DNA from: Cryomorpha ignava
GTDB taxonomy: Bacteria; Bacteroidota; Bacteroidia; Flavobacteriales_D; Cryomorphaceae
Reading direction: 5' to 3'
Length of the DNA stretch: 64,000 bases
Assembly: GCF_010686655.1 (NCBI RefSeq)
Contig: NZ_JAAGVY010000009.1
Location: forward strand, 1 to 64,000
How positions within the stretch are numbered: position 1 is the first letter of the stretch; each line of letters opens with the position of its first letter. Under the pieces are notes generated by a model, which did no database searches, had not been told where the DNA came from, and was given only the letters and a program-made list of their open reading frames with translations. Below are positions 9,130-18,128 of the stretch, one piece after another. The translations under genes and the position numbers were made by a program.

Positions 9130-10412
9130 CTAAAGGTCCATACGGATTCCCTCTTGTCTTAAGGTGTCTTATGTTTGTAGGAGAAAAAAATTATATAATC
9201 CGGGAATCGACCCTGTCCATACGGATTCCCTCTGGTCTTAAGGAGTCGCATGTTTGTAGGAGAAATATTACGGGATTAGAAAACCGACTCTGTCCATACG
9301 GATTCCCTCTGGTCTTAAGGCGTCGTTTGGTTGTAGAAATATGATTTTTGAATATGGCCATATCGACCCTGTCCATAAGGATTCCCTCTTGTTTTAAGGC
9401 GTCGTATGGTTGTAGGAGAAAATTATATAATCCGGAAATCGGCCCTGTCCATACGGATTCCCTCTGGTCTTAAGGAGTCGCATGTTTGTAGGAGAAATAT
9501 TATGGGATTAGAAAACCGACCCTGTAAGGCGTCGTACAAAATCATCATACAAATTATAAAAAACCAAATTGTGCGACGCCTTACAGGGTCGTCGGACGCC
9601 ATCAAATCATTAAACCTACAAACATTTGACACCTTACAGGGTCAAATGGTTCAATCTAAAACAAAATATAAATTTGAAAACAAATCGGCTCATTATTATA
9701 GATTTTTTTTTGTTTTGAGCGCTACGAGTTAAGAATTTCCGAATCTTTTCCCAACGCTTTACGGCGTCGTATGTTTGTAATAATGTGAATTTTGACTATG
9801 GCCATATCGACCCTGTCCATACGGATTCCCTCTGGTCTTAAGGCGTCGTTTGGTTGTAGGAGAAAATAATTTGATTCGCAAACCGACCCTGTCCATTCGG
9901 ATTCCCTCTGGTCTTAAGGCGTCGTATGTTTGTAGGAGAAAATAATTTGATTCGCAAACCGACCCTGTCCATACGGATTCCCTCTGGTCTTAAGGCGTCG
10001 TATGGGTGTAGGAGAATATAATTTGGTTCGAAAACCGACCCTGTAAGGCGTCGCATATTTGTAGTAATATGATTTTTGAGTGAGCCATATCGACCCTGTC
10101 CATACGGATTCCCTCTGGTCTTAAGGCGTCGTATGTTTGTAGTACTATGAATTTTGAGTCTAGCCATATTGACCCCGTAAGTAGTCGCATGGTTGCAGGA
10201 GAAAATTATATAATCCGGGAACCAACCCTGTAAGGCGTCCTATGTTTGTAGTACTATGATTTTTGAGTCTAGCCATATCGACCCTGTAAGGCGTCGCATA
10301 TTTGTAGTAATAAGATTTTTGAGTGAGCCATATCGACCCTGTAAGGCGTCGCATGTTTGTAGTAATATGATTTTTGACTATGGCCATATCGACCCTGTAA
10401 GGCGTCGCACAA
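9130..10412. repeat. Left REP-like tandem array (short and long hairpin units)
   Basis: About 17 units. Core short unit is CGACCCTGTAAGGCGTCG: arms CGAC/GTCG and CC/GG form a stem with one bulged C and a 5-nt loop, the classical imperfect REP fold. Long units carry an extra 23 bp between CCCTGT and AAGGCGTCG (for example 9215-9237), enlarging the loop. After the hairpin comes YATGTTTGTAG and then one of a few shared spacers (for example TAATATGATTTTTGAGTGAGCCATAT, here described in part, or GGAGAAAATTATATAATCC). Periods are about 55 bp (short) and 78 bp (long). Spacers recur, so this is a tandem repeat, not CRISPR. Units at 10280-10400 are all short form. Confidence 0.9.
9517..9840. repeat. 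324-bp duplicated segment, copy A (with inverted REP pair)
   Basis: Starts with a REP (9517-9534) and its inverted partner near 9571-9590, separated by about 36 nt, then a third inverted REP-like core near 9628-9645. The whole segment recurs at 11053-11377 with only a few substitutions and one base difference in a T run. It resembles a BIME or a non-autonomous derivative of the Y1 transposon: its 3' REP and following bases (CAAATG.TTCAATCTA) resemble the sequence flanking tnpA at 10445-10480. Confidence 0.85.
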
Positions 10413-10465
10413 CATCTTAAGTGCAAATTCCAAAAATTAAATGGTATGACGTCTTACTGGCCAAA
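10391..10465. repeat. Inverted REP pair downstream of the Y1 transposase gene
   Basis: A forward REP at 10391-10408 (CGACCCTGTAAGGCGTCG) is followed by a degenerate inverted partner near 10444-10461 (GGTATGACGTCTTACTGG). This pair sits just beyond the 3' end of the minus-strand transposase gene and mirrors the pair at 11053-11126 on its 5' side. Likely transposon end or BIME. Confidence 0.7.
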
Positions 10466-10513
10466 TGTTTCAATATCTACCATGGTCAATTTATAAATTT
10501 GCAACCTGCCACC

Positions 10514-10981
10514 CTAATCTTCTATCCATTTAAACAAATATTCATCCTTAAATTCAATATCATGATCTTGCAACATTTTTATGTATTCATCTTTAAACCT
10601 TACTGTTTTGTGATGCTCCTTCTGATTATGTATGTATTTTACTACCCTATCAATATGCTCTTTAGAATACGAAAAACCCGCGCCACCTACCTGCCAATTG
10701 AATTTCGCCTTCGTTAATCTGTTTTCATTGATCCATGTATTGCTTGATTTTTTTACTTCTCTAAGCAAATCAGACGGGCAACAGCTTAGTTTGGTTCCGA
10801 CAAATAAATGCAAATGATCGTACGAACCATTTATGGACAATACTTTCTGATTTTTTTTGGTGACAATCCCAGTTATGTATTTATACAAATCTTCCTCCCA
10901 TTTTTCGGAAATTAAACTTCTTCTACCATCAACTGCAAAAACAAACTGAATATAAATTTGAGAAAATGTACCAGGCTCCAT
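10514..10981 (-). CDS. IS200/REP-associated-type tyrosine (Y1) transposase
   Basis: 155 aa, the usual length for IS200-like TnpA. The HUH motif is HLH in SYDHLHLFVG (about residue 56-58). The catalytic Tyr is in VVKYIHNQKEHH (about residue 120). Such enzymes cut single-stranded DNA next to a hairpin, with Tyr covalently bound to the 5' end. No tnpB is present. The gene is bracketed on both sides by inverted REP pairs and long REP arrays, the arrangement known for RAYT (REP-associated tyrosine transposase) genes. The sequence is otherwise typical of the Bacteroidota IS200-like group. All catalytic residues I can recognise are present, so it may be active. Confidence 0.9.
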   Translation of the reverse strand: MEPGTFSQIYIQFVFAVDGRRSLISEKWEEDLYKYITGIVTKKNQKVLSINGSYDHLHLFVGTKLSCCPSDLLREVKKSSNTWINENRLTKAKFNWQVGGAGFSYSKEHIDRVVKYIHNQKEHHKTVRFKDEYIKMLQDHDIEFKDEYLFKWIED

Positions 10982-11052
10982 AATATAACTTTTAAGGGTT
11001 TTTTATCTATACAAGATATAAATTTCAGAGAAATGTGAATTTTGAGCCCTTT

Positions 11053-11377
11053 CGACCCTGTAAGGCGTCGTACAAAATCATCATACAAATTATAAAAAAC
11101 CAAATTGTGCGACGCCTTACAGGGTCGTCGGACGCCATCAAATCATTAAACCTACAAACATTTGACACCTTACAGGGTCAAATGTTTCAATCTAAAACAA
11201 AATATAAATTTGAAAACAAACCGGCTCATTATTATAGGTTTTTTTTTTGTTTTGAGCGCTACGAGTTAAGAATTTCCGAATCTTTTCCCAACGCTTTGCG
11301 GCGTCGTATGTTTGTAATAATGTGAATTTTGACTATGGCCATATCGACCCTGTCCATACGGATTCCCTCTGGCCTTA
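11053..11377. repeat. 324-bp duplicated segment, copy B
   Basis: Near-identical to 9517-9840. Begins with the inverted REP pair 11053-11070 / 11107-11126 and includes a degenerate REP near 11295. It lies immediately 5' of the minus-strand Y1 transposase gene. The two copies are about 1.54 kb apart and in direct orientation. Confidence 0.85.
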
Positions 11378-11832
11378 AGAAGTCGCATGGTTGTCGGAGA
11401 AATATGATGGGATTAGAAAACCGACCCTGTAAGGCGTCGCATATTTGTAGTAATAAGATTTTTGAGTGAGCCATATCGACCCTGTCCATACGGATTCCCT
11501 CTGGTCTTAAGGCGTCGTATGGTTGTAGGAGAATATAATTTGGTTCGAAAACCGACCCTGTCCATACGGATTCCCTCTGGTCTTAAGGCGTCGTATGGGT
11601 GTAGGAGAATATAATTTGGTTCGAAAACCGACCCTGTAAGGCGTCGCATATTTGTAGTAATAAGATTTTTGAGTGAGCCATATCGACCCTGTAAGGCGTC
11701 GCATGTTTGTAGTAATATGATTTTTGACTATGTCCATACCGACCCTGTAAGGCGTCGCATATTTGTAGTAATAAGATTTTTGAGTGAGCCATATCGACCC
11801 CGTATGGCGTCGTATGTTTGTGAGAGAATATT
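11378..11832. repeat. Right REP-like tandem array
   Basis: About eight further units of the same short and long types as the left array: long near 11480 and 11559, short near 11425, 11630, 11687 and 11744, and a degenerate last unit CCCCGTATGGCGTCG near 11799. The spacers (GAGTGAGCCATAT-type and TTGGTTCGAAAAC-type) are shared with the left array, showing that both sides expanded from the same units. Confidence 0.88.
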
Positions 11833-12388
11833 ATTAGATTTAAAAATCACACACTGGCACGTCATTAGTGCATTACCTTACATGCGCACTCCCATCCGTA
11901 CGCACTCCAGCTGGTCGAAGGTCGTCGGTGAGATCGCTGCTAAGTGCGTGGCTATTTTCATTTCATCACTTTTCGTATATTTCCAGAAAAAATCAGCGCA
12001 ACACATCTATTCCACTTCACCCTTTGCGACCTAAACCAAAAAAAACCAACTCATCATTTCTCAGCGATCTCTGCGTATTTCTTTGCGCCTTTGCGTTAAA
12101 ACTCATAAGCGCGTCAGCGCTACCCAAGAGCTAAAATCTAAAATTTCTAACTTCCCTAAGCACGAAGCTTCTCTCCAAACGAAGCAATGAATAACTACGC
12201 AACCCATCAGCAAACCAACAATAAAGGCGGGAAAATATTCACATTCCCGATTTTTCTTTCGCTTTCCGAAACAAAAAATATACCTTTCGCCAAACTTTAC
12301 CAATTAACCAAGACACCCGTAGTTTTTTCAGCTACCTAAAATGAAGGGTTGGGAAAAATAGAACGGGTGTTGCTATATTAACTGTTTT
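11833..12388. other. Gene-free stretch before the SusC gene
   Basis: No supported gene. 12065-12115 contains GCGATCTCTGCGTATTTCTT followed by TGCGCCTTTGCGTTAAAA, a repeat type often found between genes in environmental Bacteroidota. A minus-strand open frame at 12103-12303 has no recognisable features. The promoter of the SusC/D operon should lie in 12300-12385; TTGGG at 12346 and TATATTAA near 12374 are a weak candidate. Confidence 0.5.
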
Positions 12389-15367
12389 ATGAAATTAAGT
12401 TTACAGTCACTCTCTGTTGTAATTCCGAAAATTCTGTTTTTGACGCTCTGTTTTCTGAGTTATTCGGGATTTTCTCAAACGGCTCAAAATCTCAATATTA
12501 CCGGAAAGGTAACTGATAAGCAAGGTGTTACTATCCCCGGTGTAAACATTGTTATAAAGGGCACTCTTAACGGAACGGTAACTGATGTTGATGGCAATTA
12601 CGCCATCGATGTACCATCAGATTCTACAGTTTTGGAATTTTCCTTTTTGGGATTTAAAAATAAATCTGAAACCGTTGGCACCAGAAGAGTCATTAATGTA
12701 ACGCTGGAAAGCGATATAAAATCGTTGTCGGAATTTGTTGTGGTAGGTTATGGTGTCGAAAAACGCACCCTCCTTACCGGAGCTGTTGCCGAGATTGACC
12801 AAAAACAACTTAAAGATTTGCCGGTACCATCTATTGATGGGGTAATGCAAGGGCAGGTAGCGGGTGTGCAGGTTACTCAAAACAGTGGTACGCCCGGTGG
12901 TGCTATGTCGGTGCGTATTCGCGGAATCAGCTCTATTGGCGGTTCCAGCCAGCCGCTTTACGTTATAGACGGAATTCCGGTAACCACAGGCGACTTTTCG
13001 CAACTCTCCTTTTCAGGACAAGGTGTAAATGCACTCTCTGACCTCAACCCTAATGATATTGAATCTATTACAGTACTTAAAGATGCTGCAGCGGCTTCTA
13101 TATACGGTGCACGTGCATCAAATGGTGTAGTGGTAATAACCACAAAACGCGGAGCAGCCGAAAAAACCAAAATCAACTTCAGCTCATACTACGGCATGCA
13201 GCAAGCGTGGAATACAGTAGACATGCTAGACGCCCGCGAGTGGATGCAATACAGAAACGACCTTACAGGAACGCAGGTTTTCTCGCCCGAGCAAATGAAT
13301 AATATTAAAGTTGACACCGACTGGCAAGACGAAATATTTAGAACGGCACCCATTGCCAATTACGAACTATCTGCATCCGGCGGAACTGAAAAAACCCGCT
13401 TTTTTATGAGCGGTAACCTGTTTGATCAGGAAGGAATTTTGCTCGGAACGGATTATAGAAGAGTGAACGGAAGGTTGAATCTGGATCATACAATAAATGA
13501 TAAACTGACTATTGGAACCAGCATTGGACTTACCTATTCGAAAACAGATCGTGTAGAAAGCGACCAGTCCTTGCACGGAGTATTGCCTAATGGCATCTCC
13601 ACTCCTGCTATTTACCCGGTTTACAATCCCGATGGAACGTATAATCAAGATGGCCCCTATAGCAACGCAGTCTCAATTGGAAATGAATACATCAGCGAAA
13701 GCTATTCATACAGAGCCGTAGGTAATGTTTATGGTGACTACAAGATTTTGCCCAACTTAAAATTCTCTACCAAATGGGGAATTGACTTCTTAAACTACCG
13801 CGAGCACTCTTACGAATCTACCATTTTGGTGCAGGGAGCCAAATACAATGGCCTTGGGTTTGAAACCTACTCAAACATTTTGAATTTGGTTTCTAACAAC
13901 TTTTTAACTTATACCAAAAAAATTGATAAGCACAATATAGAAGTGCTTGGTGGATACAGCTTTGAGCAGTATCAAACCGCAAGTTCATCCATCCGCGGTC
14001 AAGACTTTGCAGATCAGAGTCTGGAGTATATCAGCTCCGCATCTACAATCGTATCGGCAAGTGCCAGCGCTTCCTTTTCAGGGATAAGATCGTTTTTTGG
14101 ACGTGCCAATTACAATTTCGACAACAAGTATTTGCTCTCCGTTTCCGGAAGATTAGATGGCTCGTCGCGCTTTGGAGAAAACAATAGAAATGGATTCTTC
14201 CCTGCAGTATCTGCAGGATGGAGAATTAATGAAGAAGACTTTATGGATGTAGCTGTAATCTCTGAATTGAAACTAAGAGCCAGCTACGGACTTACCGGAA
14301 ACGATGACATTCCTGCATTTCTTTTCGCCGAGCTTTATGGAAACACTTCTTATGGTGGCCTTCCGGCAATTTATCCAAGCAATATTCCAAACCCAGATTT
14401 GAAATGGGAATCTACAGCTCAGTTTAATATCGGATTTGATTTGGGACTTTTTGAAGACCGCGTTGTGCTTAGCGCCGATTATTACGACAAGCAAACAAAA
14501 GATCTATTGCTTAGCCGTCCGCTTCCACCAAGCTCCGGATTTTCGTCTATCACACAAAACGTAGGTGAGGTAGAAAACAAGGGAATTGAGCTTGCCATTA
14601 CCACCCAAAATTATGTAGGCGACTTTACCTGGAGCACTCGCCTTAACCTTTCGGGAAACCGAAACAAAGTACTTAAGCTTTACAACGGTGAGCCAATTGA
14701 CGACCTGGGCCGCGGAAGTAGCAGAATAGAAGAAGGTGAGCCTATTGGGATATTCTACAGTTACAATTCATTGGGCGTTGACCCAAGCACTGGCGACATT
14801 GTATTTGAAGACACAAACTTTGATGGTGTAATAACCGCCGCCGATCGTACAAAAGTTGGGAATCCGCATCCTGATTTTATCGGAGGTATTACCAACACAT
14901 TTGGATACAAAGGATTTGACTTGAGCATTTTCTTCCAGTTTTCTTATGGCAACGACGTTTTTAACGGAAACCGCCTTTTTCTGGAATCGCTGCAGGGCGG
15001 AGACAATCAGGTGGCAGACATAGAGCGCCGATGGAGACAGCCGGGAGACATTACTGATATTCCACGTGCAACCACCGACCCGATTGCGGCCGCATCAAAC
15101 AAAAGAGTTTCATCGCGATTTATTGAAGATGGTTCTTACATGCGACTTAAAAACCTGACCTTTGGATACACCTTCCAAAATGACTGGAAGAATATTGAAA
15201 ACCTGCGTATTTATTTCAGCGGTCAAAACCTGCTGACATTTACTGAGTATTCGGGCCTCGACCCGGAAGTAAACTACCGCGGTGACGACAATGCTGTAAT
15301 AGGAACCGACTTTTTTACCTATCCACAGGCACGTACTTTTATTTTAGGACTTAACTTAAGTTTTTAA
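12389..15367 (+). CDS. SusC/RagA-type TonB-dependent outer-membrane transporter
   Basis: 992 aa. Signal peptide to about residue 28 (SYSGFSQ); carboxypeptidase-regulatory-like beta-sandwich (about 34-108, GKVTDKQGVTIPGVNIVIKG); SusC signature and plug domain (about 115-225, VVVGYGVEKR ... YVIDGIPV ... DAAAASIYGARASNGVVVITTK); then a 22-strand barrel ending in the aromatic C-terminus LGLNLSF. It forms the lidded TonB-powered channel for large ligands, paired with the SusD protein that follows two bases after its stop. The length is close to peptide importer RagA as well as to glycan SusCs, so the substrate cannot be told from length. First gene of a four-gene same-strand cluster. Confidence 0.96.
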   Translation: MKLSLQSLSVVIPKILFLTLCFLSYSGFSQTAQNLNITGKVTDKQGVTIPGVNIVIKGTLNGTVTDVDGNYAIDVPSDSTVLEFSFLGFKNKSETVGTRRVINVTLESDIKSLSEFVVVGYGVEKRTLLTGAVAEIDQKQLKDLPVPSIDGVMQGQVAGVQVTQNSGTPGGAMSVRIRGISSIGGSSQPLYVIDGIPVTTGDFSQLSFSGQGVNALSDLNPNDIESITVLKDAAAASIYGARASNGVVVITTKRGAAEKTKINFSSYYGMQQAWNTVDMLDAREWMQYRNDLTGTQVFSPEQMNNIKVDTDWQDEIFRTAPIANYELSASGGTEKTRFFMSGNLFDQEGILLGTDYRRVNGRLNLDHTINDKLTIGTSIGLTYSKTDRVESDQSLHGVLPNGISTPAIYPVYNPDGTYNQDGPYSNAVSIGNEYISESYSYRAVGNVYGDYKILPNLKFSTKWGIDFLNYREHSYESTILVQGAKYNGLGFETYSNILNLVSNNFLTYTKKIDKHNIEVLGGYSFEQYQTASSSIRGQDFADQSLEYISSASTIVSASASASFSGIRSFFGRANYNFDNKYLLSVSGRLDGSSRFGENNRNGFFPAVSAGWRINEEDFMDVAVISELKLRASYGLTGNDDIPAFLFAELYGNTSYGGLPAIYPSNIPNPDLKWESTAQFNIGFDLGLFEDRVVLSADYYDKQTKDLLLSRPLPPSSGFSSITQNVGEVENKGIELAITTQNYVGDFTWSTRLNLSGNRNKVLKLYNGEPIDDLGRGSSRIEEGEPIGIFYSYNSLGVDPSTGDIVFEDTNFDGVITAADRTKVGNPHPDFIGGITNTFGYKGFDLSIFFQFSYGNDVFNGNRLFLESLQGGDNQVADIERRWRQPGDITDIPRATTDPIAAASNKRVSSRFIEDGSYMRLKNLTFGYTFQNDWKNIENLRIYFSGQNLLTFTEYSGLDPEVNYRGDDNAVIGTDFFTYPQARTFILGLNLSF

Positions 15368-15429
15368 GGATGAAGAAGAACGCAAATATTAACCCGACCA
15401 TGAAAAGTTTCGCCATAAAAACGAAAAAT

Positions 15430-16767
15430 ATGAATTATTTGAAATCGACTTTACTGGTAATTGCACTGCTGTTTTCGGCATTTTCATGCAATGTACTCGA
15501 TGTAGAGCCGCAAAACTCCATTCCCGCCGATGAGGCATTTAAGGATAAAGCCGGTATAGAGCGCGGTATTTTTGGCGCCTATTCTACTTTGCAATACTTC
15601 GGCTATTACGGTCGTACATATGGAATCTTTTCAGATTTGGCAGCCGACAACTTGGCGCAACCAATTGATGGTACCGCTTCTGAATACCGGGAAGTTGACA
15701 ACAACAACATTCTTCCCGAAAATGGTTCTGTGGCTGGTATCTGGTCGGCTTGTTATGATGGTATTAATGTGGCAAACAATGTAATTGAAAAAGTGCCTGC
15801 CATGAGCGATATGAGTGCAGAGGAAAAAAATCGGGCATTGGGTGAGCTTTATTTTATCAGAGCTTTAGATCACTTTAACGCGCTAAATTATTTTGGAGCC
15901 GTGCCGATTAAAATTACACCCACTATTGGTGTAGATGATCTCAATGTACCGAGAAATTCTGTTGATCAGGTTTATGCGCAGATTATTTCTGATTTGACGT
16001 TTGCGGCAGAACATTTGCCGGCGAGCACCTCTCAAAAAATAAGGGCTACCAAATATGCGGCTGTTGGTCTGCTAGCAAGAGTTTACCTCTACAAAAAAGA
16101 TTACGCAATGGCAGCTGATATGGCCGGTAAAGTGATTTCCGAAGGTGGATATACGCTGCTTGATGATTACGCTGCCATTTTTGATGGAGACGGATCGGCA
16201 GAAACCATTTTTGAAGTTGATTTCACCACCCTTGACCGAAATAGAATTGCTGAGTACAACTTTCCAAAAACCCTGAATGGCAGACGCGAAGTAGAGCCAA
16301 CCCAAAGCGTTCTTGATGCCTACGAAATTGGCGATGAGCGCTATAATGCCTCAATTGCTTTTGACGCAGCGCTTGCCTACCCTATTAAGTACGACGATTT
16401 GAGCACTGGTGCAGACAACTTCATAGTTATTCGCCTTGGTGAAATGTACCTTATCAGAGCCGAAGCCGAAGCGAGAAACAATGGAGATATAGGAATGATA
16501 AAAGATGATATAGACGAAATAAGGTTGCGGGCAAACTTATCAGAGACCTCTGCAAGCACTTACCCTGCTCTGCTCTTGCAAATTGAAAAGGACAGACGAA
16601 TCGAACTCGCTTTTGAGGGGCATCGCTGGTTTGACCTTGTGCGCACCGGCAGAGCTATTGAGGTTTTACCAAATGTGAATAGCACAAATCAAACATTATT
16701 TCCAATACCATCATCTGAATTACAAACAAATACAAACTCCGGGATGACTCAAAATCCCGGTTATTAA
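15430..16767 (+). CDS. SusD/RagB-type nutrient-binding outer-membrane lipoprotein
   Basis: 446 aa from the chosen ATG at 15430; an in-frame ATG at 15370 would add 20 residues before the signal peptide. Lipoprotein signal MNYLKSTLLVIALLFSAFSC places the lipid-bearing Cys at 20. The N-terminal NVLDVEPQ...ADEAF and TPR-like helices (ALGELYFIRALDHFNAL) are typical of SusD, as is the C-terminal RRIELAFEGHRWFDLVRTG motif. It caps the SusC barrel and hands over the ligand. It is somewhat short for the family (usually about 480-580). No starch or other glycan hydrolase is nearby, so this is not a conventional polysaccharide utilisation locus. Confidence 0.95.
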   Translation: MNYLKSTLLVIALLFSAFSCNVLDVEPQNSIPADEAFKDKAGIERGIFGAYSTLQYFGYYGRTYGIFSDLAADNLAQPIDGTASEYREVDNNNILPENGSVAGIWSACYDGINVANNVIEKVPAMSDMSAEEKNRALGELYFIRALDHFNALNYFGAVPIKITPTIGVDDLNVPRNSVDQVYAQIISDLTFAAEHLPASTSQKIRATKYAAVGLLARVYLYKKDYAMAADMAGKVISEGGYTLLDDYAAIFDGDGSAETIFEVDFTTLDRNRIAEYNFPKTLNGRREVEPTQSVLDAYEIGDERYNASIAFDAALAYPIKYDDLSTGADNFIVIRLGEMYLIRAEAEARNNGDIGMIKDDIDEIRLRANLSETSASTYPALLLQIEKDRRIELAFEGHRWFDLVRTGRAIEVLPNVNSTNQTLFPIPSSELQTNTNSGMTQNPGY

Positions 16768-16783
16768 TCAATAAAAGAACAAC

Positions 16784-18121
16784 ATGAAAGCAAGGTTATA
16801 TTTCATTTTTGCGTTAATTATTTCAGCAGTCGTGCTTTTTTCATGCGACAAAGAAGAAGATACGCCACCGCAATCAGCAGCGAAATTTGCAGCCAACCCA
16901 ACCACCGCCATGGTAAATGAAGAAATTCAATTTACCAATTCATCAGAAAATGCTACAGCCTTTACCTGGAGCTTTGGAGATGGCACAACATCGAACGCCG
17001 TATCGCCTAAAAAATCGTACAACAATGTAGGTGTTTATCTAGTAAGCCTCGTATCTACTGGTGCGGGTGGTTCAACCATTCAAAACCTTACTGTCACTAT
17101 TATTCCGAGAGCTTCGTTTACTGTAGAGAATGCTGACAACTTGCTATCTAACACACCGATACAATTCACCAACACATCAGAAGGAGCTACTTCTTATCTT
17201 TGGGAATTTGGCGATGCCCAAAACTCTACATCTACGGAAGAGAATCCAACTTTTTCGTACAGCACCGGCGGGACTTACACCGTAACACTTACTGCCACAA
17301 GCGCAGAGGGTGAAAGCAGCGTATCAAAGGAAATAAGCCTCACCGAAGTTTCGAAAGAAATATTTTTTATTGAATATGGCAATACAATTATCAAAAAGTT
17401 AGCGCTTGATGGAAGTGGCACTGTATCGCCATTTTTAGATTTGACCGGGTTGGCCGGAGTTGGAATGGCTTACGACGCAGCCAATTCAAAAATCTACTTT
17501 AGCGATTTTGAAGTTGGTATGGAAGGAAAAATCTGGCGCGTTAATCTGGACGGATCCGGATTGGAAGAACTGGTAGGTGGTATTGACGATCCATATGGAA
17601 TTGCACTCGACCTCTCAAACGGAAAAATTTACTGGACTGATAACGCGGGAAATATTTCACGTTCTAATCTGGATGGCTCCACTGTCGAAATTGGCATCGT
17701 TAACATCTCTGGCGGGGGAATGCGTGCCATTGACCTCGATGTAGAAAACAATAAAATGTACTTCTACGAAGTGATTGCAGAAGACCTTTATGTGGCAGAT
17801 CTTGATGGCTCAAATCCTACAGTACTGATAGCTGGCGTGTACGGCTACGGAATAAAAGTTGACACAGTAAACGACAAAATCTATTTCGACGAACAGAATT
17901 CAGAAACCTTGATCAAGGCTAACCTTGACGGATCAGGACAAGAAACCTTTGACGACAATGGCACGCGCATCTACGGAATGGATATTGACAATGAAGCAGG
18001 TGTAATTTACTGGACTGGAAGAGATTCAAATGAAATATCCAAAGCAAATCTTGACGGAACCGGTAAAGAAGTGCTGAAAGATGGATTGAGCAGCCCACGC
18101 GGTATGTTTTTAAGAAAATAA
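16784..18121 (+). CDS. Surface lipoprotein with two PKD domains and YWTD-like beta-propeller
   Basis: 445 aa. Lipobox at Cys21 (SAVVLFSC). Two PKD domains (about 30-110 with WSFGDG, about 112-188 with WEFGDA). The rest (about 190-445) is a beta-propeller of LDL-receptor type with repeated blades such as KIYWTD, KMYFYE, KIYFDE, VIYWTG, each followed by LDGS/LDGT. It follows the SusD gene by 16 nt and is probably co-transcribed. In SusCD operons such lipoproteins usually act as surface ligand-binding proteins; that role is inferred here. The next gene is a paralogue with one PKD domain. Confidence 0.88.
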   Translation: MKARLYFIFALIISAVVLFSCDKEEDTPPQSAAKFAANPTTAMVNEEIQFTNSSENATAFTWSFGDGTTSNAVSPKKSYNNVGVYLVSLVSTGAGGSTIQNLTVTIIPRASFTVENADNLLSNTPIQFTNTSEGATSYLWEFGDAQNSTSTEENPTFSYSTGGTYTVTLTATSAEGESSVSKEISLTEVSKEIFFIEYGNTIIKKLALDGSGTVSPFLDLTGLAGVGMAYDAANSKIYFSDFEVGMEGKIWRVNLDGSGLEELVGGIDDPYGIALDLSNGKIYWTDNAGNISRSNLDGSTVEIGIVNISGGGMRAIDLDVENNKMYFYEVIAEDLYVADLDGSNPTVLIAGVYGYGIKVDTVNDKIYFDEQNSETLIKANLDGSGQETFDDNGTRIYGMDIDNEAGVIYWTGRDSNEISKANLDGTGKEVLKDGLSSPRGMFLRK

Positions 18122-18128
18122 AAATCTG

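Noticed and set aside
9838-11792. Many 60-110-codon minus-strand frames with RRLKTRGNPYGQGR and MRRLTGS motifs in the repeat array
   Set aside because: They are translations of the REP units; the same repeat is open in several frames, with no start-site signal and no resemblance to a protein family.
9130-11832. CRISPR array
   Set aside because: Unit length varies (55 or 78 bp), spacers recur in a few types, repeats vary, and no cas gene is near.
12103-12303. Minus-strand 66-codon frame upstream of the SusC gene
   Set aside because: No signal, no family and crosses a known intergenic repeat type.
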